Virus record (IMG/VR): IMGVR_UViG_3300025141_000248
Span: 1-40,307 of that record
DNA length: 40,307 nt
Direction: 5' to 3' (one strand)
Origin: a virus
Shown: in pieces, positions 16,003 through 23,809 of the stretch
Layout of the letters: the number at the start of each line of letters is the position of its first letter
Numbering within the stretch: position 1 is the stretch's first letter
The notes under the pieces: model-generated
Databases searched by the model: none
The model's input: only the letters and a program-made list of their open reading frames with translations
Told to the model about the DNA's origin: nothing
Translations under genes and position numbers: made by a program

Positions 16003-18393
16003 ATGCCCGGGTTTGGATTCTTAGACGAATATAAATGGTCTACAAATAAAGGTACAAGTAAAAGTACTCAAACTACGACGGAAACCACTACTACATGGTT
16101 AACCAGTAAGAATACTACTACTTCTTTTAATACCACTACTTCGGATTTAATAGTATGGTCAACTTCCCGTGTTACTCAAGAATCGTGGAATACAACCAAG
16201 GATACTACTACTACTTATAATACAACTCATGAGACTATTACTGAGTGGGAAACTAAGATTCTTACTGGTAAGAATACAACTACTACTTATAATACTACGA
16301 AGACCACTACTACTGAATGGGCAACGGTTAAGGAAACTACTACTGAATGGAATACTAAATGGACTACTTCTAAGACTACTACTACTGAGTGGGAAACTTC
16401 TCAGGCTACTCTAACTGTATGGGAAACACACGCTTTAAAGAGTCGGAACACTACTATTACATGGAATACGACAAAGACTACTACTACTGTATGGTTAACA
16501 CTTAGGAATACTACTACTAAATATATTACTTCGTGGAATACGTCTAAGGACACCACTACTGTGTATGATACATCTCATGATACTATTACTGAATGGGAAA
16601 CACACGCGATAACTTCAAGAAATACGACTACCACATGGAGTACAACTCACGACACCACTACAACTTATAGTACATCTCACGATACGACTACTGAATGGGC
16701 AACGGTTAAGGAAACCACTACTGAGTGGAATACTAAATGGACGACTTCTAAGACTACTCTCACTTCGTATAATACAAGTCACGATACTGTTACTACTTGG
16801 GAGACTCATCATCTTACTTCAAGAGATACGACTACTACGTGGGCGACTTCTCATACTACTCTCACGGGATATAGTACAACTCTAACTACTTTAACGACTT
16901 ATACTACTACATGGGCAACGAGTCACGCTACTACGACTGTATATGCTACATCTCATGCTACTACTACTACATATAATACAAGTCACACTACAGAAACAGT
17001 TGTGTCGACTCATAGACTGACGAGTCACGATACTACTACAACTTATAATACTACGAGAGATACTACTACTACTTGGGCGACTTCTCACTCTACGACTACT
17101 ACTTATAATACATCGCATGCTACTACTACAACTTATGCTACATCTCATTCTACTATAACAACTTATGCTACATCGCATGGTACTACGACTACTTATGCTA
17201 CATCGCATACTACTACGACAACTTATAATACAACTCACGCTACTACTACAACTTATAATACAAGCCAGAGCACAACTACTCTTTGGCAAACACACGCGAT
17301 AGCTTCAAGAAATACTACTACTACTTGGGCGACTTCTCATGCTACTACTACTACATATCTAACGTCTCAAAGTACTACTACAACCTATAGTACGTCGCAT
17401 AGTACTGCAAAAACTACAAAGTATAATACCTCTAAGACTACAACTACTTCGTGGAATACGAGTCATACTACCGCCACTGTTCGTCAGACTTCAAAGACTA
17501 CATCCGTTGATACCCAGACCTCTCAAGCATACAGTGAAAATACTACTACTACTTGGGAAACAACTTATAATACAAGTTGGAGCTACAATCGGAGCACTCA
17601 GAAGACTACATCTACTACTACGTCATGGGCTACAGGATATGACCTATCTCATTCTATACTGTGTGACGGTACAAACGACGGTTTAAGATTTCAGGGCAGT
17701 GGCAGCAGTAGTATATGCCAATTATTTAATGGCGGAGGAACAATAGCTCTTGCTTTTAAATGTACTGGTCAAACTGCTTATCCCGGTCAACACTTAGCTC
17801 AAGGCGGCTGGGGAGGCGGCTGGAATTGGGTATTCAGTCTAACTGATATGACATCATCCGCTTTTCAAATAAGATTTAGGCAAGATTTCTCTGGAAGTAA
17901 TTATATAGTTGAGTTTGCTTCAGGGGATGGTTCAAGACCGTTTGAGTATAATGTGTGGTATTTTATTTCTGTTTCTTATAATAATGGTTCTACGGGTAAT
18001 AATGCTGCTCTGACTTTAGGAAATTATGCTACTAATTCATGGTCAGTATTTACTACTCCTTATGAGCACCAAAGTCCAAGTGGTTCACATCGGACGGCGA
18101 GTGCTAATTATCCAGCGATAGCATATGGTAAAGCTTCTAATACAAGACCCTTTAAGGGTAATCTTTCTATGTGCGCTATGTGGAATGAATGGGTTCCGCC
18201 AGACGAAATAGAGACAGAATGCTGGGATGGAGGGGGTGCCGCTGATTGGTCATCATGGGATAGTAACCTTATGTTTTTTCATGACATGACTTCCATATCT
18301 GGCACAACAATATCCCCGGCTGTAGGTAGTACAAATTATAATTTGACTATGACCAATGGACCAACCACTGATTCTGGGGATTACCCATCATAA
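16003..18393 (+). CDS. Thr-rich decapeptide-repeat protein with C-terminal lectin-like domain
   Basis: A 796-residue protein. After a short leader (MPGFGFLDEYKWS), residues about 20-540 are a low-complexity array with a main period of 10 residues, consensus TTTTYNTSHA. Thr fills about half the positions, and an aromatic residue (Tyr or Trp) recurs at the fifth. Residues about 545-796 form a globular, beta-rich domain (ILCDGTNDGLRFQG, GTIALAFKC, YFISVSYNNG, AYGKASNTRPFKGNLSMCAMWNE) with the look of a LamG/concanavalin-like lectin fold. This suggests a long beta-structured stalk carrying a glycan-binding tip. There is no signal peptide or membrane span. It ends in TAATG with the next gene. The stalk fold is unknown to me. 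Confidence 0.75.
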   Translation: MPGFGFLDEYKWSTNKGTSKSTQTTTETTTTWLTSKNTTTSFNTTTSDLIVWSTSRVTQESWNTTKDTTTTYNTTHETITEWETKILTGKNTTTTYNTTKTTTTEWATVKETTTEWNTKWTTSKTTTTEWETSQATLTVWETHALKSRNTTITWNTTKTTTTVWLTLRNTTTKYITSWNTSKDTTTVYDTSHDTITEWETHAITSRNTTTTWSTTHDTTTTYSTSHDTTTEWATVKETTTEWNTKWTTSKTTLTSYNTSHDTVTTWETHHLTSRDTTTTWATSHTTLTGYSTTLTTLTTYTTTWATSHATTTVYATSHATTTTYNTSHTTETVVSTHRLTSHDTTTTYNTTRDTTTTWATSHSTTTTYNTSHATTTTYATSHSTITTYATSHGTTTTYATSHTTTTTYNTTHATTTTYNTSQSTTTLWQTHAIASRNTTTTWATSHATTTTYLTSQSTTTTYSTSHSTAKTTKYNTSKTTTTSWNTSHTTATVRQTSKTTSVDTQTSQAYSENTTTTWETTYNTSWSYNRSTQKTTSTTTSWATGYDLSHSILCDGTNDGLRFQGSGSSSICQLFNGGGTIALAFKCTGQTAYPGQHLAQGGWGGGWNWVFSLTDMTSSAFQIRFRQDFSGSNYIVEFASGDGSRPFEYNVWYFISVSYNNGSTGNNAALTLGNYATNSWSVFTTPYEHQSPSGSHRTASANYPAIAYGKASNTRPFKGNLSMCAMWNEWVPPDEIETECWDGGGAADWSSWDSNLMFFHDMTSISGTTISPAVGSTNYNLTMTNGPTTDSGDYPS
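16060..17630 (+). repeat. Array of about 30-bp imperfect repeats coding Thr-rich decapeptides
   Basis: In-frame 30-bp units of the type ACTACTACTTATAATACATC vary mostly at third codon positions (ACT, ACA and ACG for Thr; TCT and TCG for Ser). Some units have lengthened or aberrant spacing, often with CACACGC or TCAAGAAAT stretches (ETHALKSRNTT, QTHAIASRNTT) that recur about every 10 to 20 units. Confidence 0.9.
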
Positions 18394-18665
18394 TGGCTGG
18401 GTCTAAACTATATCAAATCATGGATATTGAAGCTGTTACCGACGATATGTGGGAAGATGCTTACGAAGATATATCCACAGTACGCTTTAACAACGACGCA
18501 ACAACAGTATTTCTATCTTGGAGGGGAGATAAACCAGACTCCTTCGTGACTGACCCAACGACCTTGGTAAAGAATCAAGCCGAAATGATTCAAATCATGA
18601 CTGCAGACGAGTGGCTGGCACCATGTGAGTGCGGAGAAGATTGTATGGGAGCTTGTGATGCCTAA
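18393..18665 (+). CDS. Small acidic protein with a C-terminal cysteine cluster
   Basis: A 90-residue acidic protein (many Asp/Glu) ending CECGEDCMGACDA, four cysteines within eleven residues (C.C...C...C). This could bind a metal or form disulfides. The central part (VRFNNDATTVFLSWRGDKPD) looks like a beta hairpin. It lies exactly between the two Thr-rich fibre genes, coupled to the first by TAATG and overlapping the second by 8 bases. No family recognised; a helper or cap for the fibres is possible on position alone. Confidence 0.65.
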   Translation: MAGSKLYQIMDIEAVTDDMWEDAYEDISTVRFNNDATTVFLSWRGDKPDSFVTDPTTLVKNQAEMIQIMTADEWLAPCECGEDCMGACDA

Positions 18666-20283
18666 TACCTCAAGAGCTACAAATACTCTTACTTCGTGGA
18701 ATACAAGTGTAAACACTTCTCGTTCAACGAGACATGATACATCACAAGTCACTGAGACTACGTGGACTAACTATTTCAATACTACAACTTCTTGGACAAC
18801 TGTATGGAATACTTTATATAATACTACTACTACTTACGGCACCTCTAAGGAAACAACTACTACGTGGGAGACAACACATTCTACTCAGGTTGGTACAACG
18901 TATAATACAACTCACGCTACTATGACAATGTGGAATACATCTCACGCTACTACAACTACGTATAATACGTCTCAGTCTACGGTTACTGGTTATACATCGT
19001 ATTGGAATACTACGAGAGCTACTACTACCACATGGTCAACATCTCATTCTACTACAACAACTTATGCTACATCGCATGCTACTACGACTACTTATAATAC
19101 AACTCACGTTACTACTACTACTTATAATACAGCGCGTGCTACTACGACTACTTATAATACATCGCATGCTACTACAACAACTTATGCTACATCTCATGCT
19201 ACTACGACTACGTATAATACATCGCAGACTACTGCTACTGTATGGGCTACGAGTCATGCTACTACGACTACGTATCAAACTGTGTGGAATACTATTCGTC
19301 AGACTACAACTACATATGCTACATCTCATGCTACTACGACTACGTATAATACATCGCATGCTACTACGACTACGTATAATACATCAAGGACTACAGTTCA
19401 TAATACCACGACAACTTGGGCAACAAGTCACAATACTACGACTACTTATAATACGTCGCAGACTACTTTAACTGCTTGGCAAACATATTACAATACGACA
19501 AGGACTACTACTACTGTGTATGGTACTTCTCATAATACTACTACTGAATGGTTAACGAACCAAGATACTTCTGTAACTACTTTGACCACATGGAATACGA
19601 CAAAGACTACTACAACCACGTACAATACTACTCACTCTACGACTACTACTTATAATACGTCTCAGACTACGCTTACTGGGTATACATCATATTGGAATAC
19701 ATCGCAGGCTACTACTACTGTGTATTCAACTTCCCACACTACGACTACTACTTGGGCTACTGCAGTTGAAACATCGCATTCAACTGAAACTCAGTGGAAT
19801 ACAAGCAAGGATACAACTACTACTTGGAGTACGACTACGTCTACGCTTACTGCTTGGACGTCGTATTGGGATACGAGTAAGGAAACAACTACTGCGTGGA
19901 ATACTACAACGACTACTACTACTGAATGGTTAACAAGCCAAGATACTTCTGTAACTACTTTGACCACATGGAATACTACTAAAGATACTACAACTGTGTG
20001 GAATACGACTACAACAACTTATACGGCTTGGTCTTCATATTTTAATACTTCAACAACGACAACTACTACTTATAATACTACAACGACGACTACTACTACT
20101 TATATAACTGTAGCGGAGACAACGACTGCGTATAATACGGCGTCAACTACCACTTGGGAGACTTCGACGACTCGTACTACATTAACAGGTTGGAACACAA
20201 GTTCAGCGATATTAACTTATATTGATACCACGACAGCGTGGAATACCACATTTAACACATCTTTTTATGAAAACCCAAGTTAA
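18658..20283 (+). CDS. Second Thr-rich decapeptide-repeat protein
   Basis: A 541-residue protein made almost wholly of the same approximately 10-residue repeats (TTTTYNTSHA, TTTTYATSHA, TTTTWNTS). There is no distinct globular tip; the C-terminus changes to TGWNTSSAILTYIDT and ends FYENPS. The frame is open from an ATG at 18625, but ATG 18658 has GGGAG eight bases upstream, and its protein begins directly with the repeat motif (MPNTSRATNT), so it is preferred. It is a paralogue of the stalk of the protein at 16003. Probably a structural rod of the virion; the role is inferred. Confidence 0.72.
   Translation: MPNTSRATNTLTSWNTSVNTSRSTRHDTSQVTETTWTNYFNTTTSWTTVWNTLYNTTTTYGTSKETTTTWETTHSTQVGTTYNTTHATMTMWNTSHATTTTYNTSQSTVTGYTSYWNTTRATTTTWSTSHSTTTTYATSHATTTTYNTTHVTTTTYNTARATTTTYNTSHATTTTYATSHATTTTYNTSQTTATVWATSHATTTTYQTVWNTIRQTTTTYATSHATTTTYNTSHATTTTYNTSRTTVHNTTTTWATSHNTTTTYNTSQTTLTAWQTYYNTTRTTTTVYGTSHNTTTEWLTNQDTSVTTLTTWNTTKTTTTTYNTTHSTTTTYNTSQTTLTGYTSYWNTSQATTTVYSTSHTTTTTWATAVETSHSTETQWNTSKDTTTTWSTTTSTLTAWTSYWDTSKETTTAWNTTTTTTTEWLTSQDTSVTTLTTWNTTKDTTTVWNTTTTTYTAWSSYFNTSTTTTTTYNTTTTTTTTYITVAETTTAYNTASTTTWETSTTRTTLTGWNTSSAILTYIDTTTAWNTTFNTSFYENPS
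18670..20260 (+). repeat. Second array of about 30-bp Thr-codon repeats
   Basis: The same 30-bp period as in the upstream array. The most regular stretch is about 19030-19390, where ATGCTACTACGACTACTTAT-like units follow each other. Interruptions such as GYTSYWNT, AWQTYYNT and EWLTNQDTSVTTLTT recur at wider intervals, giving a higher-order period. Confidence 0.9.
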
Positions 20284-20294
20284 GGAGGCGCCCA

Positions 20295-21260
20295 ATGCCA
20301 AGTAAGAAAAAGAAAAAAGACGAAGATGCCTGCAAACCAGTCATGTTCAAGAGGAAATCGCAGCTCAAAAGGATAGGACCATTAAAGAAAAGTCTATCCT
20401 TGAAACACCTTCAGGATGTAGAAGCCTTGATGGTGGAAGAACTGAAGAAATATCCTGATATTGAATTCGCATATGATGTCAATGCTCAGGAAATACCATT
20501 CTATCGTACTCTAAATTATACTGAGTATGCTCATTGTATGATGATACACCCTCTAAATGGACACTTAAAGAGGTTACAGATTCGTGAAGCATCAGATACA
20601 CAGACTGTCTATGATGATTATGACCAGTATTTTAGAGATAAAGTTAGAGGTAATACTGCTAATAAGTATACTGAACGTGATGAGTACAATAAGAAGTATC
20701 CGCCAAGAGATGTCCTCGTTGTTTTAGTAGGCAGTAATAAGGTAAAAGAACGTGTCTGTTTAAACAAATTAAAGTACATCAGAGATACTTATGGTGACAA
20801 TGTATACTACAAACCGCATCCCATAACTACCCACGCTATCATAGGGGAGATGAAAGATATTCTTGGAGAAGAGAATCTATTACCGAGAAATATAGATATG
20901 TACTATTATCTGCAAGAAGCAGAGAAAGTATATACTACGCATATGAGCGAAAGCTTGTTATATGCAGTGGTTCTTGGCAAGGATGTAGAACCCATAGAAG
21001 TAGTACAACATGTTCATCAAGGTTCATTCTATCATGTGAACAAGATGCTGTTCGAAAACCACTTGAATGGTGAAAATCAGAGAAATTGGATTAACTATAC
21101 TTTTTCCAGTTATAAATCTGGAATATTTAATCCAGAGGTAGATAGAAATTGGGAGCAGAAGTTACAGGATTATCTTGCTTATACCTACGAACTGAGAGAG
21201 AAATACCGAACATGGTATATCGATGGAAAAGAAGAATACAGGTTGAAGCAAAATATCTAA
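20295..21260 (+). CDS. Putative GT-B glycosyltransferase (capsule-synthesis-like)
   Basis: A 321-residue cytoplasmic-type protein with a strong AAGGAGG site. After a Lys-rich start, the C-terminal half shows a Rossmann-like strand (RDVLVVLVGSNK, about 139-149), then VYYKPHPITTHA (KPHP at 173-176), LPRNIDMYYYLQEAEKVYT (196-214) and MSESLLYAVVLGKDVEPIE (217-235). This KPHP...SES...GK order is the nucleotide-sugar-binding half of capsule/polysialic-acid type GT-B enzymes and CDP-glycerol transferase-like proteins. It would transfer a sugar or sugar-like group; donor and acceptor are unknown. It directly follows the Thr-rich genes, so their Thr/Ser residues are candidate acceptors. The N-terminal half is less typical. 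Confidence 0.6.
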   Translation: MPSKKKKKDEDACKPVMFKRKSQLKRIGPLKKSLSLKHLQDVEALMVEELKKYPDIEFAYDVNAQEIPFYRTLNYTEYAHCMMIHPLNGHLKRLQIREASDTQTVYDDYDQYFRDKVRGNTANKYTERDEYNKKYPPRDVLVVLVGSNKVKERVCLNKLKYIRDTYGDNVYYKPHPITTHAIIGEMKDILGEENLLPRNIDMYYYLQEAEKVYTTHMSESLLYAVVLGKDVEPIEVVQHVHQGSFYHVNKMLFENHLNGENQRNWINYTFSSYKSGIFNPEVDRNWEQKLQDYLAYTYELREKYRTWYIDGKEEYRLKQNI

Positions 21261-21268
21261 GAATATAG

Positions 21269-21298
21269 TTGACTTTATGATATGTATAGTAGTAAATT
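21269..21298 (+). promoter_or_regulatory. Weak sigma70-type promoter candidate
   Basis: The 69-base gap after the glycosyltransferase-like gene is one of the few non-coding stretches. It holds TTGACT (21269-21274) and, 18 bases on, TAAATT (21293-21298). A better -10-like TATAGT at 21285-21290 is only 10 bases from TTGACT, too close to pair with it. Offered as a possibility only. Confidence 0.25.
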
Positions 21299-21329
21299 AA
21301 ATGGGTCATTGCATTAAGGAGGACTATTA

Positions 21330-21368
21330 ATGGCGGAGACAAAAGATGATGAATGTGGAAGAATATAG
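21330..21368 (+). CDS. Twelve-codon leader frame, or frameshifted N-terminus of the next gene
   Basis: A perfect AAGGAGG (21316-21322) stands seven bases before ATG 21330, but that frame (MAETKDDECGRI) stops after 12 codons. The next gene starts at 21346 in the +1 frame, 23 bases from the ribosome site. If the AAAA run at 21341-21344 were one base shorter, both would fuse as MAETKMMNVEEY. It could be a leader peptide, a frameshift site, or a one-base indel. Confidence 0.4.
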   Translation: MAETKDDECGRI

Positions 21369-21573
21369 AACTGAAATAACAGCCTCACTTGTTAAATTAA
21401 ACGAAAGACAAATTAGTATATTTAAATCTTTACAGAGAATTGAGAAACATTTAGAGAAACTAAATGGTCAGGTGTATCAAAATAGCAACGCAATTATCAT
21501 GTTTAAGACATGGGGTGCAGCAGCTATCTTTGTCGTGCCTATAATAGTAACACTACTTATGAGGTTAGTATGA
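21346..21573 (+). CDS. Small C-terminally anchored membrane protein (holin-like)
   Basis: A 75-residue protein: an amphipathic charged helix (residues 1-50, heptad-like, KLNERQISIFKSLQRIEKHLEKL) followed by a membrane segment (about 53-74, WGAAAIFVVPIIVTLLMRLV). This layout is like XhlA-type and other small phage membrane proteins linked to lysis or adsorption. Paired with the next membrane protein, it could be part of a holin system, but no endolysin is seen beside it. ATG 21346 or 21349 may be the start. The strong ribosome site belongs to a short leader frame in another phase. Ends in TGATG overlapping the next gene. Confidence 0.6.
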   Translation: MMNVEEYRTEITASLVKLNERQISIFKSLQRIEKHLEKLNGQVYQNSNAIIMFKTWGAAAIFVVPIIVTLLMRLV

Positions 21574-21806
21574 TGGAATGGATTAGTTGGTCCAACGGAT
21601 TTTACCTGATTGGTTTAATCGTGGCTGGGGTAGCTACAGTAATGGCTGCAAAATACAAGTCTGTTATGAAAGAAGTTGGTGAAGTTGTTGATAAACTTCA
21701 AGAAGGTTATGCTGATGGGAAGCTTACGAAACAAGAAAAAGAAGCAATCATGAAAGAAGTATTAGACGTCTTGAAATCGGTAATGAAATTAAAATGGGGT
21801 TTCTAA
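21570..21806 (+). CDS. Small N-terminally anchored membrane protein
   Basis: A 78-residue product MMEWISWSNGFYLIGLIVAG... with one membrane segment (about residues 9-28) and then a Lys/Glu-rich helix (VMKEVGEVVDKLQEGYADGK, then QEKEAIMKEVLDVLKSVMK). The frame extends upstream to 21510, but the ATGs at 21570/21573 overlapping the previous stop are the credible starts. Opposite orientation of membrane and helical parts compared with the preceding protein suggests a pair that may interact. A holin/antiholin or spanin-like role is possible but unproven. Confidence 0.6.
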   Translation: MMEWISWSNGFYLIGLIVAGVATVMAAKYKSVMKEVGEVVDKLQEGYADGKLTKQEKEAIMKEVLDVLKSVMKLKWGF

Positions 21807-21808
21807 AA

Positions 21809-22081
21809 ATGGGAAAACATCCCTTAGATAAGTTTCGAATTAAGGGGAACAAATTCTGGAGGATAAAGCCAGATGTGTGTCCTTACTGTGGATTCACAGA
21901 TATATCAGGGGTCGAGATACTCGGCGCTTATGATGGAGACTTACTGTGGGAATGTGGTAATTGTGGGGAATTTTTATTAAGATTCACTCAAAAAACTACA
22001 AAAAAGCATTTGCAGAAGGTAGAGGAATTACATTTTAACTTAGACGATTGGGAGACTATATGGCAAGGACTACCAAATTAG
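21809..22081 (+). CDS. Small zinc-ribbon protein
   Basis: A 90-residue product with two CxxC knuckles, CPYC (Cys 24, 27) and CGNC (Cys 49, 52), spaced as in a zinc ribbon, followed by a basic helix (KTTKKHLQKVEEL). Such small ribbons bind nucleic acid or proteins. An alternative start at 21794 would overlap the upstream gene and add five residues; ATG 21809 follows GGGG at a fair distance. It overlaps the phosphoesterase gene by 22 bases, so the two are probably made together. Confidence 0.65.
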   Translation: MGKHPLDKFRIKGNKFWRIKPDVCPYCGFTDISGVEILGAYDGDLLWECGNCGEFLLRFTQKTTKKHLQKVEELHFNLDDWETIWQGLPN

Positions 22082-22848
22082 ATAAGGGTGTAGTAAGGAG
22101 AGGTGTTATATCGCCCGATAAACACTTCCCTCTTCATGATAAAGGGGCGATAAGTTGTTTGACAAAGAGTATAGAAATCATCAAGCCGGACTTTTATATA
22201 GACCTCGGCGACATCGGAGAATTCTCATCCGTTGCTCACTGGCAGTGGAAAAAAAAGAGACGTCCTCCGCTTGAATATCAGCTCCCATTTGTTTATGATG
22301 ACATAAAAGTAGTCAATAAACATATGGATGTGATAGACGAGGCTTTGGATAAGGTTAGCTGTACTGAAAAGTACTTAATGGAAGGGAACCATGACGACTG
22401 GTTAAACAGATTCGTTTATGAGAATCCTTACCTCGGTGACATCATGTTTAAGGAGGCGATGAACCTCGATGAACGTGGTTATAAGTATTTTCCAATGGGA
22501 AAATATTTGAAAATTGGAAAACTGTACTACTATCATGGTAATCATTTCGCGGGTATTACTCATGCGAGAAATCACTTGCTAAAGCTCGGTGCTAATGTGA
22601 TGTATGGACATCACCATGATATTCAACAGAACTCTGTTACACACCTTGATGGTGTGAAGAGTGCATGGAGTATCGGATGTTTAAAGGACATGTCAGACGA
22701 AAAGAATGATTGGCTTATGAATAGAAAACATAATTGGAGCCACGCTTTCGCGGTTGTTGATTACTTTCAAGGCGGATTGTTTACCGTACATGTAGTACAA
22801 ATAATAAATGGAAAGACCTCATTGTGGGGTCAATTAATAGAAGGATAA
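22060..22848 (+). CDS. Calcineurin-like metallophosphoesterase
   Basis: A 262-residue enzyme of the calcineurin-like phosphoesterase superfamily. The metal-binding motifs occur in order: SPDKHFPLHD (D20, H22), IDLGD (D51), EGNHDD (GNHD, 109-112), YYHGNH (159-162) and MYGHHHD (183-187). It should use two metal ions to hydrolyse a phosphodiester or phosphomonoester; the substrate is unknown. The frame can start at TTG 22048, but ATG 22060 has GGGAG at ideal spacing. Phage members of this family have been linked to nucleic-acid and nucleotide hydrolysis. Its place between virion genes is unusual. Confidence 0.85.
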   Translation: MARTTKLDKGVVRRGVISPDKHFPLHDKGAISCLTKSIEIIKPDFYIDLGDIGEFSSVAHWQWKKKRRPPLEYQLPFVYDDIKVVNKHMDVIDEALDKVSCTEKYLMEGNHDDWLNRFVYENPYLGDIMFKEAMNLDERGYKYFPMGKYLKIGKLYYYHGNHFAGITHARNHLLKLGANVMYGHHHDIQQNSVTHLDGVKSAWSIGCLKDMSDEKNDWLMNRKHNWSHAFAVVDYFQGGLFTVHVVQIINGKTSLWGQLIEG

Positions 22849-22852
22849 TGTT

Positions 22853-23809
22853 ATGTTAGACGAAAGAATGGGCAACTATAAGACAAAGGAACCGAGTGCT
22901 CAAGATGAATGGAATGCAAATGTACCAGACCCATGGAATGGTTGGATGGGAGATTCATCACATCCTGCAGACCCTGATAGTTCTACAGTTGATAGTAATC
23001 AAGGCGTAGGAGTCAGAGTACAGGACTCAAAGGTTACGCGAGCAGGAATAATGGCTGAACAAGATGCTCAGAGAGGTGGCAGTCAGGCAGAAATTAAAGC
23101 AGCACAACAAGACCGTATAGATGAAAGAGTTTTAGATACGGCTGTAAGACGTTCTGGTGGGTCAGAGGCTCACAGGGACTATGCTCTGGAAAATCTGCAA
23201 TCTGACGCACCACCTATGGAAATCAGAAGGCAAGAACAACCTGATATGATGTCTGCTCCCCAAGCAGTACAGGCTCCAGAAGCACCTTCAAGACCAGACC
23301 ATTCTGGTACGAAGGAAGGCTTTGACCTTGGTGATTTGTGGGGTTCAAACTCTCGTTTCAGTAGATGGAGAGATGATAGAAAAGCTGCTAAAGAACAAGC
23401 ATTTGCAGAGCGTCCGGCTGACCCGGATTTATTTAAAACAACAACTGATAAACCAAATCCTTGGTCAGAACAAGGTGATGCTGACACCTATTACTCTCCC
23501 GAGCAACGGTCTGGAGTGAGAATTGACCAATTACAGAAATGGATTGGCAATAATGGTGGTTTTGGTTCTGAAAACTCTGAGCAGATTATGCAACTGCAGG
23601 AACAAATGAAGGGATTAGGACTGTACAAAGGTAAAATTGACGGAAAATTTGGAGCTAAAAGTTTGAAAGCTTTGAGAGATTTTCAATATGGTAGAGGTAA
23701 AACTTCAGACCCCTACGATAATCGAATGGGGCAATATACTTCAGGCTCTGATTCTACTTCAGGCTCTGATGAGGACTCAACATCAGGACGAAGAATGATA
23801 AATGCCTAA
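22853..23809 (+). CDS. Virion-associated protein with C-terminal peptidoglycan-binding domain
   Basis: A 318-residue, mostly disordered, Gln/Asp/Ser-rich protein. Residues about 244-282 (IMQLQEQMKGLGLYKGKIDG, then KFGAKSLKALRDFQ) form a three-helix PG_binding_1-type module that recognises cell-wall peptidoglycan. No catalytic lysozyme, amidase or transglycosylase motif is visible. The tail carries NRMGQY (290-295) and a Ser/Gly/Asp linker with an 18-base-spaced duplication (ACTTCAGGCTCTGAT at 23738 and 23756). It likely anchors a virion component at the wall during entry; an endolysin accessory is less likely. Overlaps the next gene by 8 bases. Confidence 0.65.
   Translation: MLDERMGNYKTKEPSAQDEWNANVPDPWNGWMGDSSHPADPDSSTVDSNQGVGVRVQDSKVTRAGIMAEQDAQRGGSQAEIKAAQQDRIDERVLDTAVRRSGGSEAHRDYALENLQSDAPPMEIRRQEQPDMMSAPQAVQAPEAPSRPDHSGTKEGFDLGDLWGSNSRFSRWRDDRKAAKEQAFAERPADPDLFKTTTDKPNPWSEQGDADTYYSPEQRSGVRIDQLQKWIGNNGGFGSENSEQIMQLQEQMKGLGLYKGKIDGKFGAKSLKALRDFQYGRGKTSDPYDNRMGQYTSGSDSTSGSDEDSTSGRRMINA

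Noticed and set aside
16615-19471. Open frames on the minus strand and in other phases across the Thr-rich arrays
   Set aside because: They arise because the repeat lacks stops in several phases, give Ser/Cys/Arg- or Leu-rich nonsense, and have no ribosome sites.
16060-20260. 30-bp periodic repeats that could suggest a CRISPR array
   Set aside because: Units are contiguous with no unique spacers, stay in one reading frame and vary at silent positions. They are coding repeats.
22048-22059. TTG start for the phosphoesterase
   Set aside because: ATG 22060 has GGGAG at correct spacing, while the TTG has no ribosome site.
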